DNA of 8,450 bases from an uncultured Eubacteriales bacterium. GTDB taxonomy: Bacteria; Bacillota; Clostridia; Oscillospirales; Oscillospiraceae. The notes beneath the pieces were generated by a model that saw nothing but the letters and a program-made list of their open reading frames with translations, was not told the DNA's origin and searched no databases. Positions 1 through 5,869 of this stretch are shown piece after piece. Location: contig UQQF01000068.1 in NCBI GenBank assembly GCA_900543085.1, positions 1 through 8,450 of the forward strand. The letters are read 5' to 3'. Both the position numbers and the translations under genes were made by a program. The stretch's first letter is position 1, and every line of letters begins with the position of its first letter.

Positions 1-5
1 CGGAG

Positions 6-788
6 TTGAGAAACAACAAAAACTCCTGGGCCAACAAAATACCATCATGGGCATGGGTAATCCTGTCCTTCGTGGCAGCTTTGGTGGTCTGGTACCTGCT
101 GAGCATCTTGCCCAAGACAAGCCGCGCATTCCCGTTTGCGCCGGATACCATAAGCGGATTCCTCACTATGGTAGAGCGCGGGGTCTTCTGGGATGACCTT
201 GCCAGCAGCCTTATATCCGTCGCGCTGGGCTACGGCCTCGGCTTTGTCATAGCGCTGCCCGTCGCCATACTGATGGCCTGGTACTTACCGGTACGCAACA
301 TCATAAACCCCTGGATTCAGTTCATCCGCAACATCCCGCCCCTGGCCTACGTCCCGCTGCTGGTCGCCTGCGCCGGTATCGGCCGTCCCGCTCAGGTGAC
401 GACCATCACCATCGCCTGCTTCCTCATCATGTGCGTTACTATCTACCAGGGCGTCATCAACGTCGACGAGACCCTCATCAAGGCCGCGCGCGTCCTCGGA
501 GCCAAGAACCGCGACATCTTCGTGCGCGTCCTCGCCCCGGCCACGCTCCCCTTCATCCTCACGGCTATCCGCCTCGGCGCCTCCGTCGCACTGACCACCA
601 TCATCGCCGCCGAGAGCGCCGGCTCCCAGTTCGGTCTCGGCATGCGTATCCGCGCGCTGAGCTCCAACTTTGAGAACGCGCCCATGCTCGCCTACGTCAT
701 AGTGCTGGGCATCATCGGAATTCTACTCGAAAAAGGTATCCGCTTCCTTGAAAAGAAGCTGACCGGATGGCAGGAGACGATAAACTGA
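6..788 (+). CDS. ABC transporter permease, NitT/TauT (SsuC/TauC-like) family
   Basis: Integral membrane subunit of an ABC importer; it forms the channel through which a substrate delivered by the binding protein enters the cell. About six hydrophobic segments are visible (roughly residues 14-35, 68-92, 110-126, 130-150, 190-203 and 225-241). The cytoplasmic EAA loop that docks on the ATPase lies at about 155-185, with the pattern ETLIKAARVLGA followed by RVLAPATLPF. At 260 aa from the TTG at position 6 the length fits the family. That start is uncertain: a GGAG sits directly against the TTG with no spacer, the reading frame is still open at the window edge, and the next in-frame Met is at residue 55, inside the conserved part. 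The true start may lie just upstream, so treat the gene as possibly 5'-partial. It overlaps the ATPase gene by one base (TGATG), a sign of translational coupling. The family call is secure; the substrate (nitrate, sulfonate, taurine, riboflavin or thiamine precursors are all known in the family) is not. Confidence -1.
   Translation: MRNNKNSWANKIPSWAWVILSFVAALVVWYLLSILPKTSRAFPFAPDTISGFLTMVERGVFWDDLASSLISVALGYGLGFVIALPVAILMAWYLPVRNIINPWIQFIRNIPPLAYVPLLVACAGIGRPAQVTTITIACFLIMCVTIYQGVINVDETLIKAARVLGAKNRDIFVRVLAPATLPFILTAIRLGASVALTTIIAAESAGSQFGLGMRIRALSSNFENAPMLAYVIVLGIIGILLEKGIRFLEKKLTGWQETIN
772..776 (+). promoter_or_regulatory. Ribosome binding site for the ABC ATPase gene
   Basis: AGGAG lies inside the end of the permease gene, 11 bases before the ATG at 788. 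It decides that start over the ATG at 767, which lies upstream of this motif. The spacing is slightly long, so coupling to permease termination probably helps. Confidence -1.
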
Positions 789-1597
789 TGGAAACCAATC
801 TCACTAACTATATCGAAGGCGCGCCCGTAAAGGTGCATATCGACAACGTCGTCAAGAAGTTCAACGGCCGCAACGGTGAGATGATTGCCCTCAACGGCGT
901 GACGCTTGACATCCACGACAACGAGTTCATCTGCGTCGTCGGACCCTCCGGCTGCGGCAAGAGCACCCTGCTGAACATCATCGCCGGACTGCTCGAGCCC
1001 ACCAGCGGCGAGGTCCACTGCGACGGCAAGCTCGTCGAGGGTACCGGCACCGACCGCGGCGTAGTGTTCCAGCAGTACGCCCTCTTCCCCTGGCTGACGG
1101 TCAAGAAGAACGTCCGCTTCGCCCTCGAGATGCGCGGCATCAAGGGCAAGGAGGCCGACCAGCTCGCAATGAAGTACCTGGAGAAGGTCGATCTCGTCAA
1201 GTTTGCCAACCATTACCCGAAGGAGCTCTCCGGCGGCATGAAGCAGCGCGTCGCCATTGCCCGCGCCTACGCCGCTGAGCCGCAGGTCCTGCTCATGGAC
1301 GAACCCTTCGGCGCCCTCGACGCCCAGACCCGCACCCAGCTCCAGAGCGAGCTGCTTGAGACCTGGGAGAAGGACAGGAAGACCTGCTTCTTCATCACCC
1401 ACGACGTCGACGAGGCCATAATCCTCGCGCAGAAGGTCATAGTCATGTCCGCACGTCCCGGCCGCGTCAAGGCCATCATCGACATCGACATCCCCTATCC
1501 CCGCGACCAGGAGACCAAGATGAGCCCGCGCTTCCTCGAGCTCAAGAACGAGATCTGGAGCCTGGTCTATCAGGAGTATCTCGAAGTTCGTAAGTGA
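788..1597 (+). CDS. ABC transporter ATP-binding protein, NitT/TauT (SsuB/TauB-like) family
   Basis: Cytoplasmic nucleotide-binding subunit that powers the importer. All ABC ATPase motifs are intact (numbering for the 269-aa form): Walker A GPSGCGKST at about 52-60, Q-loop in VVFQQYALFPW at about 92-103, signature LSGGMKQR at about 147-154, Walker B LLMDEPFGALD at about 168-178 with catalytic Glu172, and the switch His205 in ITHDVDEA. FQQYALFPWLTV and the C-terminal part after SARPGRV are typical of SsuB/TauB-type subunits. I prefer the ATG at 788 over the in-frame ATG at 767. The 788 start has AGGAG at 772-776 upstream and the usual TGATG junction with the permease stop, while the 767 start has only a weak AAGAAG upstream and would overlap the permease by 22 bp. 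It is the second gene of a permease, ATPase, binding-protein operon. Function certain, ligand unknown. Confidence -1.
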   Translation: METNLTNYIEGAPVKVHIDNVVKKFNGRNGEMIALNGVTLDIHDNEFICVVGPSGCGKSTLLNIIAGLLEPTSGEVHCDGKLVEGTGTDRGVVFQQYALFPWLTVKKNVRFALEMRGIKGKEADQLAMKYLEKVDLVKFANHYPKELSGGMKQRVAIARAYAAEPQVLLMDEPFGALDAQTRTQLQSELLETWEKDRKTCFFITHDVDEAIILAQKVIVMSARPGRVKAIIDIDIPYPRDQETKMSPRFLELKNEIWSLVYQEYLEVRK

Positions 1598-1645
1598 GAT
1601 GCGAAAGCATATCATTATAAATCAAAAATCAGGAGGAAACATTAA
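1598..1645 (+). other. AT-rich leader between ATPase and binding-protein genes
   Basis: This 48-base gap is much more AT-rich than its surroundings. It starts with a small inverted repeat, ATGC (1599-1602), loop GAAA (1603-1606), GCAT (1607-1610), i.e. a 4-bp stem with a GNRA tetraloop. An unstructured A/T run and a strong AGGAGG at 1631-1636, nine bases before the ATG at 1646, follow. A TATAAA at 1616-1621 has no acceptable -35 partner, so I do not call an internal promoter. The arrangement fits high translation of the binding protein, which importers usually need in excess over the membrane complex; that role is inference. Confidence -1.
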
Positions 1646-2725
1646 ATGAAGAAGCTTCTTGCACTTATGCTGGCTCTCGTCATGGTGTTCGCCCTCGCTG
1701 CATGCGGCGACAGCGGCGAAGCCACCGCCACCCCGACCCCGGCTGCCACCGAGCCCGCGGCCGACACCACCGATCCCTCTGCCGAGACTCCGCTGGAGCC
1801 CATCACCATCAAGGTCGGCTACATGAACAACTACGGCTCTCTCTGGAGCGTGCTCACTGCCGAGCAGATGGGCTACATGGAAGAGCAGGGCATTACCCTC
1901 GAGCTCAGCTCCTTCGCTGACGGCCCGACCATCATCTCCGCCATGGAGTCCGGCTCCATCGACATCGGCTACATCGGCGACGGCGCCCACAAGCTCTGCG
2001 CCGCCGGCAATGCCGAGATCATAGCCCTGAGCCACATCTCCAACGGCGACGCCGTCATCGGCGGCTCCAACGTTACCACCCTTGAAGACCTCGCCGGCAA
2101 GACCGTGGCCTACGCCGCTGGTACCTCCAGCGAAGTCATCCTCACCAACGCCCTGAACAGCGTCGGCCTGACCATGGACGACATCACCGCCATGAACATG
2201 GATCCCTCCGCCATCGTCACCGCCATGCTGACCGGCGACGTCGATGCCTGCGCCCTGTGGAGCCCCGAGAGCCTGACCGTCCTGGAGCAGGTCGAAGGCG
2301 CCACCAAGCTGGCCGACAACATGACCTTCTCCGACACCAGCATCTCCCTCGCCAGCTGGATTGCCATGCCCGACCGCGTTGAGAGCGAGCGCGATATGTT
2401 CGTCCGCTTCGTCACCGCTCTGTTCAAGGGCATGGATTACTCCGCCGACGAGCACTACGATGAGGTCGCTGAGTGGGTCGCCGACCTGCTCGCCATCGAC
2501 TATGAGTCCGCCTACAACCAGCGCGGCGACGCCGAGTGGCTGTCCGGCAAGGAAGTCTACGACGGCATTGCCGACGGCACCGTGGCCGGCTACTACGAGC
2601 TGCAGCAGGAGCTCATGATCTCCTCCGGCAACCTCGAGTCCGAAGTCCCCGTTGAGGACTACGTGGCCTTCGACATCATGACCGAGGCCGGCGACGCCCT
2701 CTACGGCGAGGCCGCTGCCGAGTAA
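1646..2725 (+). CDS. ABC transporter substrate-binding lipoprotein, NitT/TauT (SsuA/TauA-like) family
   Basis: Extracytoplasmic ligand-binding component, probably anchored to the outer face of the membrane by a lipid. The first 19 residues form a lipoprotein signal (MKK, hydrophobic core, lipobox LAAC) with lipidated Cys20. Residues 21-51 are a Thr/Pro/Ala/Glu-rich flexible tether. The binding fold starts at about 52 with ITIKVGYM. The stretch at about 91-113 (DGPTIISAM, then SGSIDIGYIGDG) matches the way SsuA-type proteins present their ligand pocket. The later part is acidic and ends AAAE. Length 359 aa is normal for a family member with a long tether. The start is secured by AGGAGG at 1631-1636. 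Isoleucine is coded almost only by ATC (17 of 21; one ATA), a mark of high expression. Context with the NitT/TauT permease and ATPase makes the role firm. Sulfonate or taurine uptake is one possibility among several and is not demonstrated by the sequence. Confidence -1.
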   Translation: MKKLLALMLALVMVFALAACGDSGEATATPTPAATEPAADTTDPSAETPLEPITIKVGYMNNYGSLWSVLTAEQMGYMEEQGITLELSSFADGPTIISAMESGSIDIGYIGDGAHKLCAAGNAEIIALSHISNGDAVIGGSNVTTLEDLAGKTVAYAAGTSSEVILTNALNSVGLTMDDITAMNMDPSAIVTAMLTGDVDACALWSPESLTVLEQVEGATKLADNMTFSDTSISLASWIAMPDRVESERDMFVRFVTALFKGMDYSADEHYDEVAEWVADLLAIDYESAYNQRGDAEWLSGKEVYDGIADGTVAGYYELQQELMISSGNLESEVPVEDYVAFDIMTEAGDALYGEAAAE

Positions 2726-2746
2726 TCAAAGCAAATATGCAAGCCC

Positions 2747-2777
2747 AAGGGGCGGCGGAACCGCCGCCCCTTTCTTT
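2747..2777 (+). terminator. Rho-independent terminator of the ABC importer operon
   Basis: A perfect 12-bp inverted repeat has arms AAGGGGCGGCGG (2747-2758) and CCGCCGCCCCTT (2761-2772) around a two-base AA centre, folding in practice as an 11-bp stem with a GAAC-type tetraloop. A T-rich tract, TTTCTTT (2771-2777), follows. It begins 21 bases after the binding-protein stop codon and is the only convincing terminator in the window. Confidence -1.
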
Positions 2778-2803
2778 ACAAAACGGACATTTTGGAATAG
2801 AAT
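2775..2803 (+). promoter_or_regulatory. Predicted sigma-A-type promoter for the sensor kinase gene
   Basis: The -35 box TTTACA (2775-2780) and -10 box TAGAAT (2798-2803) each differ from consensus by one base and are exactly 17 bp apart. Transcription would start near 2809-2811, giving a leader of about 30 bases before the kinase ATG at 2841. The -35 box overlaps the T tract of the preceding terminator. It is the only good promoter-like match I found and lies in the only sizeable gap between operons. No clear operator repeat was found around it. Confidence -1.
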
Positions 2804-2840
2804 AAGCGTGTATGGCTCCGTGTGAAAGGGAGGGGAACTC

Positions 2841-4367
2841 ATGCTGCTTATTCTGTCCGCCGGGCTGCTGATAGGCTCGGCTCTGACGCTGATACTCCGG
2901 CGCAACCGGGAGAGTCTGCTGCTGGCCGCCATCTGCCTCAGCCTGACCATATACCTGGTGGGGATAATGCTGCTAATATCCAAGCAGGGCGGCATAACCC
3001 GCGACGTCGAGCGGTTCCTCTACTTCACACACAGCGTGCGGCTGTGGTTCCAGTACCGATTTTTGACCTTCAACCAGATGGGGCAGATAATAAACGTGGG
3101 ACGCCACCTCTTTCCGCTGTTCCTGCTGATGATGACGGAGCGCTATACGATGGTGCCTGTCATCCGCAAGCGCCCGGCGCTTGCAGCACGGCTTTCAGCC
3201 GTGCTGCCGGTCCTGACGATGCTGCTCTATATACCGCAGGTCTACAGCGAGCTGGTGAGCATCATCCCCGGCTGGCGGGCCATCATGTTCTACATGAGCT
3301 ACGGCTGGATAATAGCCTACCTGCTGCTCTCCACCGTGCTGCTCTGCTACGAGCTGTTCTCGATTACGATGCCCTTTTTCCGGCGCCAGTTTTTGATGCT
3401 GGTGGTCTGCCTCGTGAGCCTCTCGGTGCTCTACTTCATATACTGCGGCCAGGATCCCGGGCAGGTGTACAACTTCTACAGCTACGACTATCTGGGCATA
3501 CGCGGAGTGGGGTACATGCTGCTGATGCCGGGACTGGCGGGGTATATCGCGCTCGTCGTCATAAACGTCGCCGGCGGCCTGCTGGGCATAGGTATGCTGC
3601 TGCGCTACACGGAGGACACCATCTCCAACAACCGCGACGACCCGGGTCTGGAGCGCAAGTTCGACGTCGCGCGCACGGGCGCGAGCGTGTTCGTGCACGG
3701 CATCAAGAACCAGCTGCTGGCCAACCGTGTGCTGTATAAGCGCATACGCGCCGAGCTGGACAAGCCGGAGCCGGACATAGCCAAGCTCCGCGAGAGCACC
3801 GACCGGCTGAGCGACATAAACGACACTCTGGTCGAGCGCAGCGAGGAGCTGTACCGCACGGTCAAGAGCAAGAGCGTGACGCTCGTCCCCGTGACGCTGA
3901 CCGAGGTGGGCGAGGTCGCGGCCGACCGCTTCCGCAAGAAGTACCCCGAAGCGCCCCTGGAGCTGGATCTCCCGGCGGGCGTGCAGGTGCTGGCCGACAC
4001 CAACTATCTGGCCGAGGCGCTGTATAACCTCATGACCAACGGCTGGGAGGCCAACCTCGCAGCCGGGCACGAGGACAGCCCCGTGTCGCTCATCGGCTAC
4101 AACGTGCGCCTCTACACGGTTCTGGAGGTGCGCGACAACGGCACGGGCATAGACCAGGCCGAGCGCAAGCAGATCTTCGAGCCGTTTTACTCCAGCAAGA
4201 ACACAAACTTCAACTGGGGCATGGGTCTATACCATGTCCGGACCATAGTCCGCAGCCATCTCGGCACCCTCCGCGTGGAAAACCGGAAGGGCGGCGGAGC
4301 GGCGTTTTTCATCCTCCTGCCGCGCTACGACGGCAGGACACGCCGGGAAGGGAGACGTGACAAGTGA
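2841..4367 (+). CDS. Membrane sensor histidine kinase with N-terminal multi-pass sensor region
   Basis: Senses an unknown signal and phosphorylates the adjacent response regulator. The first 255 residues are hydrophobic with about seven likely membrane segments (approximately 1-18, 27-46, 84-98, 117-134, 148-171, 184-201 and 223-252) and match no sensor domain I recognise. A dimerisation/phosphoacceptor helix carries His286 in FVHGIKNQLL. The GHKL ATPase domain has its N box in NLMTNGWEAN (about 396-405), G1 DNGTGID (432-438), F box IFEPFYSSK (445-453) and G2 WGMGLYHV (459-466), so the catalytic part looks complete. The residue after His286 is Gly, where most kinases have Glu or Asp. The C terminus is a basic tail. 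GGAGGGG at 2829-2835 sets the ATG. The gene uses ATA for 20 of 33 Ile codons, unlike the importer genes. Its stop overlaps the regulator start by 4 bp. Function as a kinase is likely; the signal is unknown, though neighbouring sugar genes suggest a carbohydrate or cell-wall cue. Confidence -1.
   Translation: MLLILSAGLLIGSALTLILRRNRESLLLAAICLSLTIYLVGIMLLISKQGGITRDVERFLYFTHSVRLWFQYRFLTFNQMGQIINVGRHLFPLFLLMMTERYTMVPVIRKRPALAARLSAVLPVLTMLLYIPQVYSELVSIIPGWRAIMFYMSYGWIIAYLLLSTVLLCYELFSITMPFFRRQFLMLVVCLVSLSVLYFIYCGQDPGQVYNFYSYDYLGIRGVGYMLLMPGLAGYIALVVINVAGGLLGIGMLLRYTEDTISNNRDDPGLERKFDVARTGASVFVHGIKNQLLANRVLYKRIRAELDKPEPDIAKLRESTDRLSDINDTLVERSEELYRTVKSKSVTLVPVTLTEVGEVAADRFRKKYPEAPLELDLPAGVQVLADTNYLAEALYNLMTNGWEANLAAGHEDSPVSLIGYNVRLYTVLEVRDNGTGIDQAERKQIFEPFYSSKNTNFNWGMGLYHVRTIVRSHLGTLRVENRKGGGAAFFILLPRYDGRTRREGRRDK
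3183..3207 (+). repeat. Perfect intragenic inverted repeat (11-bp stem, 3-base loop)
   Basis: Arms GCAGCACGGCT (3183-3193) and AGCCGTGCTGC (3197-3207) are exact reverse complements around TTC. It lies in the coding region for residues near 115-123 of the sensor kinase, at the start of a predicted membrane segment, and would form a very stable RNA hairpin. No T tract follows (CCGGTCC), so it is not an intrinsic terminator. Whether it has a role is unknown. Confidence -1.
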
Positions 4368-5029
4368 TAAATATCCTGGTTGCCGAGGACTTCGACATCA
4401 TACGCGAAGACCTCTGCGACACGCTCTCGGCCGAGGAGGACATGTGCGTGGTCGGCCAGGCCGCTTCCGGCGCGGAGGCGGAGGCTCTGGCGCTGAGCAC
4501 GGACTGCGAGGTTATCCTCATGGACATAGAGATGGAGACGACCACGGCCGGCATAAGAGCCGCCGAGCGCATACTTGAAAGGCGCCCGGAGCTGCTTATC
4601 ATCTTCCTCACCGCGCACGAGACCGAGAACATGATACTCACCAGCATGGGCGCGGGAGCCGTGGACTATATCGTCAAGGGCTGCTCCGACGAGGAGCTTT
4701 TGGCGCACATCCGCGCCGCGGCGGCGGGACACCCCATGCTGGACGCCAAGATACAGAACATGGTGTTCAAAGAGTACTCGCGGCTGCGCGCGAGCGAAAA
4801 GAGCCTGCTCTTTTTCATCAACTCCGTCAGCAAGCTCACCAGCGCCGAGCGCGACCTTATCCGCCTGCTGCTCGACGGCAAAAAGGTGCGCGAGATAGCC
4901 GACATCCGCTGCGTCGAGGTGGTTACGGTCAAGACGCAGATCAAGGGTCTGCTGAGGAAGTTCGGCTGCGCGAGGACAAAGGACATAGTGGAGCTTATCC
5001 GTGAGCTGAACGTGGCTCACTTATTCTAG
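4364..5029 (+). CDS. Response regulator, receiver plus LuxR-type helix-turn-helix (NarL/FixJ family)
   Basis: Cytoplasmic transcription regulator activated by phosphorylation, presumably by the kinase encoded just upstream. The receiver domain spans about residues 2-120: acidic pair Glu8/Asp9 in LVAEDFD, phosphoacceptor Asp54 in VILMDIEM, switch Thr83 in IFLTAHE and Lys105 in DYIVKG, all the expected residues. A linker (about 122-156) leads to a LuxR-like helix-turn-helix at about 158-214 (LTSAERDLIRLLLDG, then VREIADI and VVTVKTQIKGLLRKFG). At 221 aa it is a normal length. It starts with GTG: the bases GTGA at 4364-4367 hold both this start and the kinase stop, and GGGAG at 4350-4354 is a suitable ribosome site nine bases upstream. 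The next gene begins 23 bp after its stop with no terminator between. Targets are unknown; the downstream sugar genes, the importer upstream or its own promoter are the natural candidates. Confidence -1.
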   Translation: MINILVAEDFDIIREDLCDTLSAEEDMCVVGQAASGAEAEALALSTDCEVILMDIEMETTTAGIRAAERILERRPELLIIFLTAHETENMILTSMGAGAVDYIVKGCSDEELLAHIRAAAAGHPMLDAKIQNMVFKEYSRLRASEKSLLFFINSVSKLTSAERDLIRLLLDGKKVREIADIRCVEVVTVKTQIKGLLRKFGCARTKDIVELIRELNVAHLF

Positions 5030-5052
5030 AACGTGAAAGGACGGCATTAAAG

Positions 5053-5868
5053 ATGGACTACTTCAAAATACCGGCGAGCGAGCTGGGCAAGGATTCAAAG
5101 ATTCCCGTATACCCTCTGGGCGACTCTGGCGAGGTGTTCTACGAGCTGGCGCTCGAGATGGTCAACACGATAAAGGAGCACAACGCCGCGGGCGAGAAGA
5201 CCGTGTTCATCTGCCCTGTGGGTCCCGTGGGGCAGTACCCCATCTTTGTGCGCCTGGTGAACCGTGACCGCGTCAGCCTGAAGAACTGCTGGTTCATAAA
5301 CATGGACGAGTACCTCAACGACGACGGCACGTACATAGACATAGAGAGCCCGCTCTCTTTCCGCGGCTTCATGCGCAGCAACGTCTACACCAAGATAGAC
5401 CCCGAGCTGCTCATGCCCGAGGAACAGCGCGTGTTCCCCGACCCCGCCGACCCCGGCAAGGTGGACGCCCTGATCGAAAAGCTCGGCGGCGTGGACATTG
5501 CCTTCGGCGGCATCGGCATCAACGGCCACCTCGCGTTCAACGAGGCGCAGCCGGAGCTGAGCGCAGAGGAGTTTGCCAAGCTCGGCACCCGCACGCTCAC
5601 GCTCACGCCCGAGACCAAGACCGCCAACGCCATCGGCGACCGCGGCGGCGCGATAATCGCCATGCCGAACAAGGCCGTGACCATAGGCATCAAGCAGATA
5701 CTCGGCGCGCGCAAGGTGCGCCTCGGCGTGTTCCGCGACTGGCACCGCGGCGTGGTGCGCCAGGCGGCCTACGGCGAGGTCAGCGCGGCCTTCCCCGTGA
5801 CTCTGCTGCAAAACCACCCCGACGCGGCCATCTTTGCCAACGCCACCGCGTCCGCCCTCCCGTTCTGA
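5053..5868 (+). CDS. Divergent NagB-family sugar isomerase/deaminase (glucosamine-6-phosphate isomerase-like)
   Basis: NagB enzymes convert glucosamine-6-phosphate to fructose-6-phosphate and ammonia in the cytoplasm. This 271-aa protein matches the family over its whole length and usual size (E. coli NagB, 266 aa). Asp85 in FINMDEYL corresponds to catalytic Asp72, His159 and Glu164 in GIGINGHLAFNE to His143 and Glu148, and SFRGFMRSNVY and TLTPETKTAN to conserved NagB stretches. Differences: Asn157 stands where E. coli has Asp141 (I believe Asn is also common in Gram-positive NagB), and the phosphate-binding loop (LPTGGTP in E. coli) is replaced by CPVGPVGQYP at 54-63. By my by-eye alignment Arg172 and Lys208 of E. 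coli become Lys189 and Arg232. The fold and general chemistry are secure; the exact substrate is not, so I give no symbol. AGGA at 5038-5041 precedes the ATG by 11 bases. The deacetylase gene follows after one base (TGACATG), supporting a joint amino-sugar role. Confidence -1.
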   Translation: MDYFKIPASELGKDSKIPVYPLGDSGEVFYELALEMVNTIKEHNAAGEKTVFICPVGPVGQYPIFVRLVNRDRVSLKNCWFINMDEYLNDDGTYIDIESPLSFRGFMRSNVYTKIDPELLMPEEQRVFPDPADPGKVDALIEKLGGVDIAFGGIGINGHLAFNEAQPELSAEEFAKLGTRTLTLTPETKTANAIGDRGGAIIAMPNKAVTIGIKQILGARKVRLGVFRDWHRGVVRQAAYGEVSAAFPVTLLQNHPDAAIFANATASALPF

Positions 5869-5869
5869 C

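Noticed and set aside
692..1615. Antisense open frame of about 307 codons opposite the ABC ATPase
   Set aside because: The sense strand holds every ABC motif. The antisense translation is biased Leu/Asp/Gly/Val sequence with no ribosome site or operon context.
1593..1621. Possible internal promoter with TATAAA before the binding-protein gene
   Set aside because: At 17 bp upstream the sequence is AGTGAG, far from a -35 consensus, and there is no extended -10 TG.
2807..2823. Direct repeat CGTGT at 2807-2811 and 2819-2823 near the kinase transcription start
   Set aside because: Five bases is too short to claim a response-regulator operator; the 12-bp period is suggestive but unsupported.
2822..3739. 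Forward open frame of about 305 codons starting with GTG
   Set aside because: It is out of frame with the sensor kinase, which has the ribosome site, membrane helices and ATPase motifs. The product is Arg/Ala/His/Pro-rich and its GTG lies before the strong ribosome site.
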